Positions 40,703 to 41,080 of a DNA stretch of 41,080 nt are shown piece after piece. This DNA is from Streptomyces luteolus (GTDB lineage: Bacteria > Actinomycetota > Actinomycetes > Streptomycetales > Streptomycetaceae). The position numbers were made by a program, and so were the translations under genes. The notes below the pieces were generated by a model that did no database searches, was not told the DNA's origin, and saw only the letters and a list, made by a program, of their open reading frames with translations. Location of the stretch: NCBI RefSeq assembly GCF_029968015.1, contig NZ_JASCIS010000063.1, positions 1 to 41,080 on the forward strand, read 5' to 3'. How positions within the stretch are numbered: the stretch's first letter is position 1; the number at the start of each line of letters is the position of its first letter.

Positions 40703-41080
40703 ATGACCTCGCAACCGTCCCTTGCGAAGCAAGACAGCCCTTCCGCACCCCCGGAAGAGGCTCCGTCCGGTGACGGCCTGAAGGCGGGGCTCAAGAACCG
40801 CCACCTTTCCATGATCGCTATCGGTGGTGTGATCGGAGCCGGGCTCTTCGTCGGTTCCAGTGCCGGTATCGCGGCGGCCGGTCCCGCCATCCTCGTCTCG
40901 TACGCGCTCGTCGGCGTGATGGTCGTGCTCGTGATGCGGATGCTGGGGGAGATGGCCGCGGCGAATCCGACGTCGGGCTCGTTCTCCGAGTACGCCGACC
41001 GGGCGCTGGGCCGGTGGGCCGGGTTCTCCATCGGCTGGCTGTACTGGTTCTTCTGGGTCGTCGTCCTCGCCGTCGAGGCG
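40703..41080 (+). CDS. Amino-acid permease (APC family), N-terminal part
   Basis: The first 126 residues of an APC-superfamily transporter, running off the window. The N-terminal tail (MTSQPSLAKQDSPSAPPEEAPS) is disordered. The family signature LKNRHLSMIAIGGVIGAGLFVGSS starts TM1, followed by AGPAILVSYALVGVMVVLVMRMLGEMAAANPTSGSFSEYA in TM2 and GRWAGFSIGWLYWFFWVVVLAVEA in TM3, as in GABA/aromatic amino-acid permeases. The ATG is seven bases after AAGGA. Divergent from rpiB across 164 nt. Substrate cannot be told from this portion. Confidence 0.92.
   Translation, partial: MTSQPSLAKQDSPSAPPEEAPSGDGLKAGLKNRHLSMIAIGGVIGAGLFVGSSAGIAAAGPAILVSYALVGVMVVLVMRMLGEMAAANPTSGSFSEYADRALGRWAGFSIGWLYWFFWVVVLAVEA

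Overview
The window is high-GC actinobacterial chromosome. Its gene order, ribonuclease E - TIGR03960/TIGR03936 pair - rodA-mrdA-mreDCB - ndk - folC - valS - clpX-clpP2-clpP1 - tig - nei/rpiB, together with GTG starts and Streptomyces-type repeats, indicates a Streptomyces chromosomal core. It has no rRNA genes, prophage or biosynthetic cluster. It has two tRNA genes, a pair of convergent or divergent accessory loci, and many small repeat elements.

Layout. (1) 1-7047, all minus strand: the RNase E/G N-terminus (partial), a TIGR03936 protein, a Trp-rich tandem-repeat membrane protein, a GNAT acetyltransferase, a TIGR03960 radical SAM protein and a CYTH-CHAD polyphosphate-binding protein. Every true intergenic gap between 1331 and 5416 contains degenerate type I-E-like CRISPR repeats (five copies, two pairs spaced exactly 61 bp). 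(2) 7048-14092: the lateral-wall/sporulation cluster rodA-mrdA-mreD-mreC-mreB, then ndk. (3) 14206-16122: DUF4233 and folC. (4) 16146-19484: what looks like an island between folC and valS, with a second MreB-like gene, an orphan sensor kinase, a small membrane protein and a 258-bp MITE-like element. (5) 19509-28510: valS, a PQGY-rich membrane-anchored lipoprotein-like protein, a small secreted four-cysteine protein, and the Clp/trigger factor protein quality-control block with a ClgR-type operator. (6) 28806-31458: tRNA-Pro, tRNA-Gly, a small membrane protein and an acyltransferase. (7) 31574-34816: a MinD/ParA-like ATPase and an orphan EccD-like 11-TM protein behind an HD-domain gene. (8) 35054-41080: a Kef-type antiporter, a SpoIIE-type phosphatase, a disrupted Eis-like acetyltransferase, Nei, RpiB and an amino-acid permease (partial).

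The most interesting signals are the CRISPR-repeat-like hairpins, which all lie in transcript orientation inside a housekeeping operon with no cas genes nearby, and a family of ~45-bp palindromic elements. Two of these elements interrupt coding genes (the HD gene and the Eis-like gene). In both cases, removing exactly the element (46 and 44 nt) restores a single frame. A third, nested copy sits inside the MITE-like element. All functional statements rest on motif and synteny recognition by eye; no searches were run.
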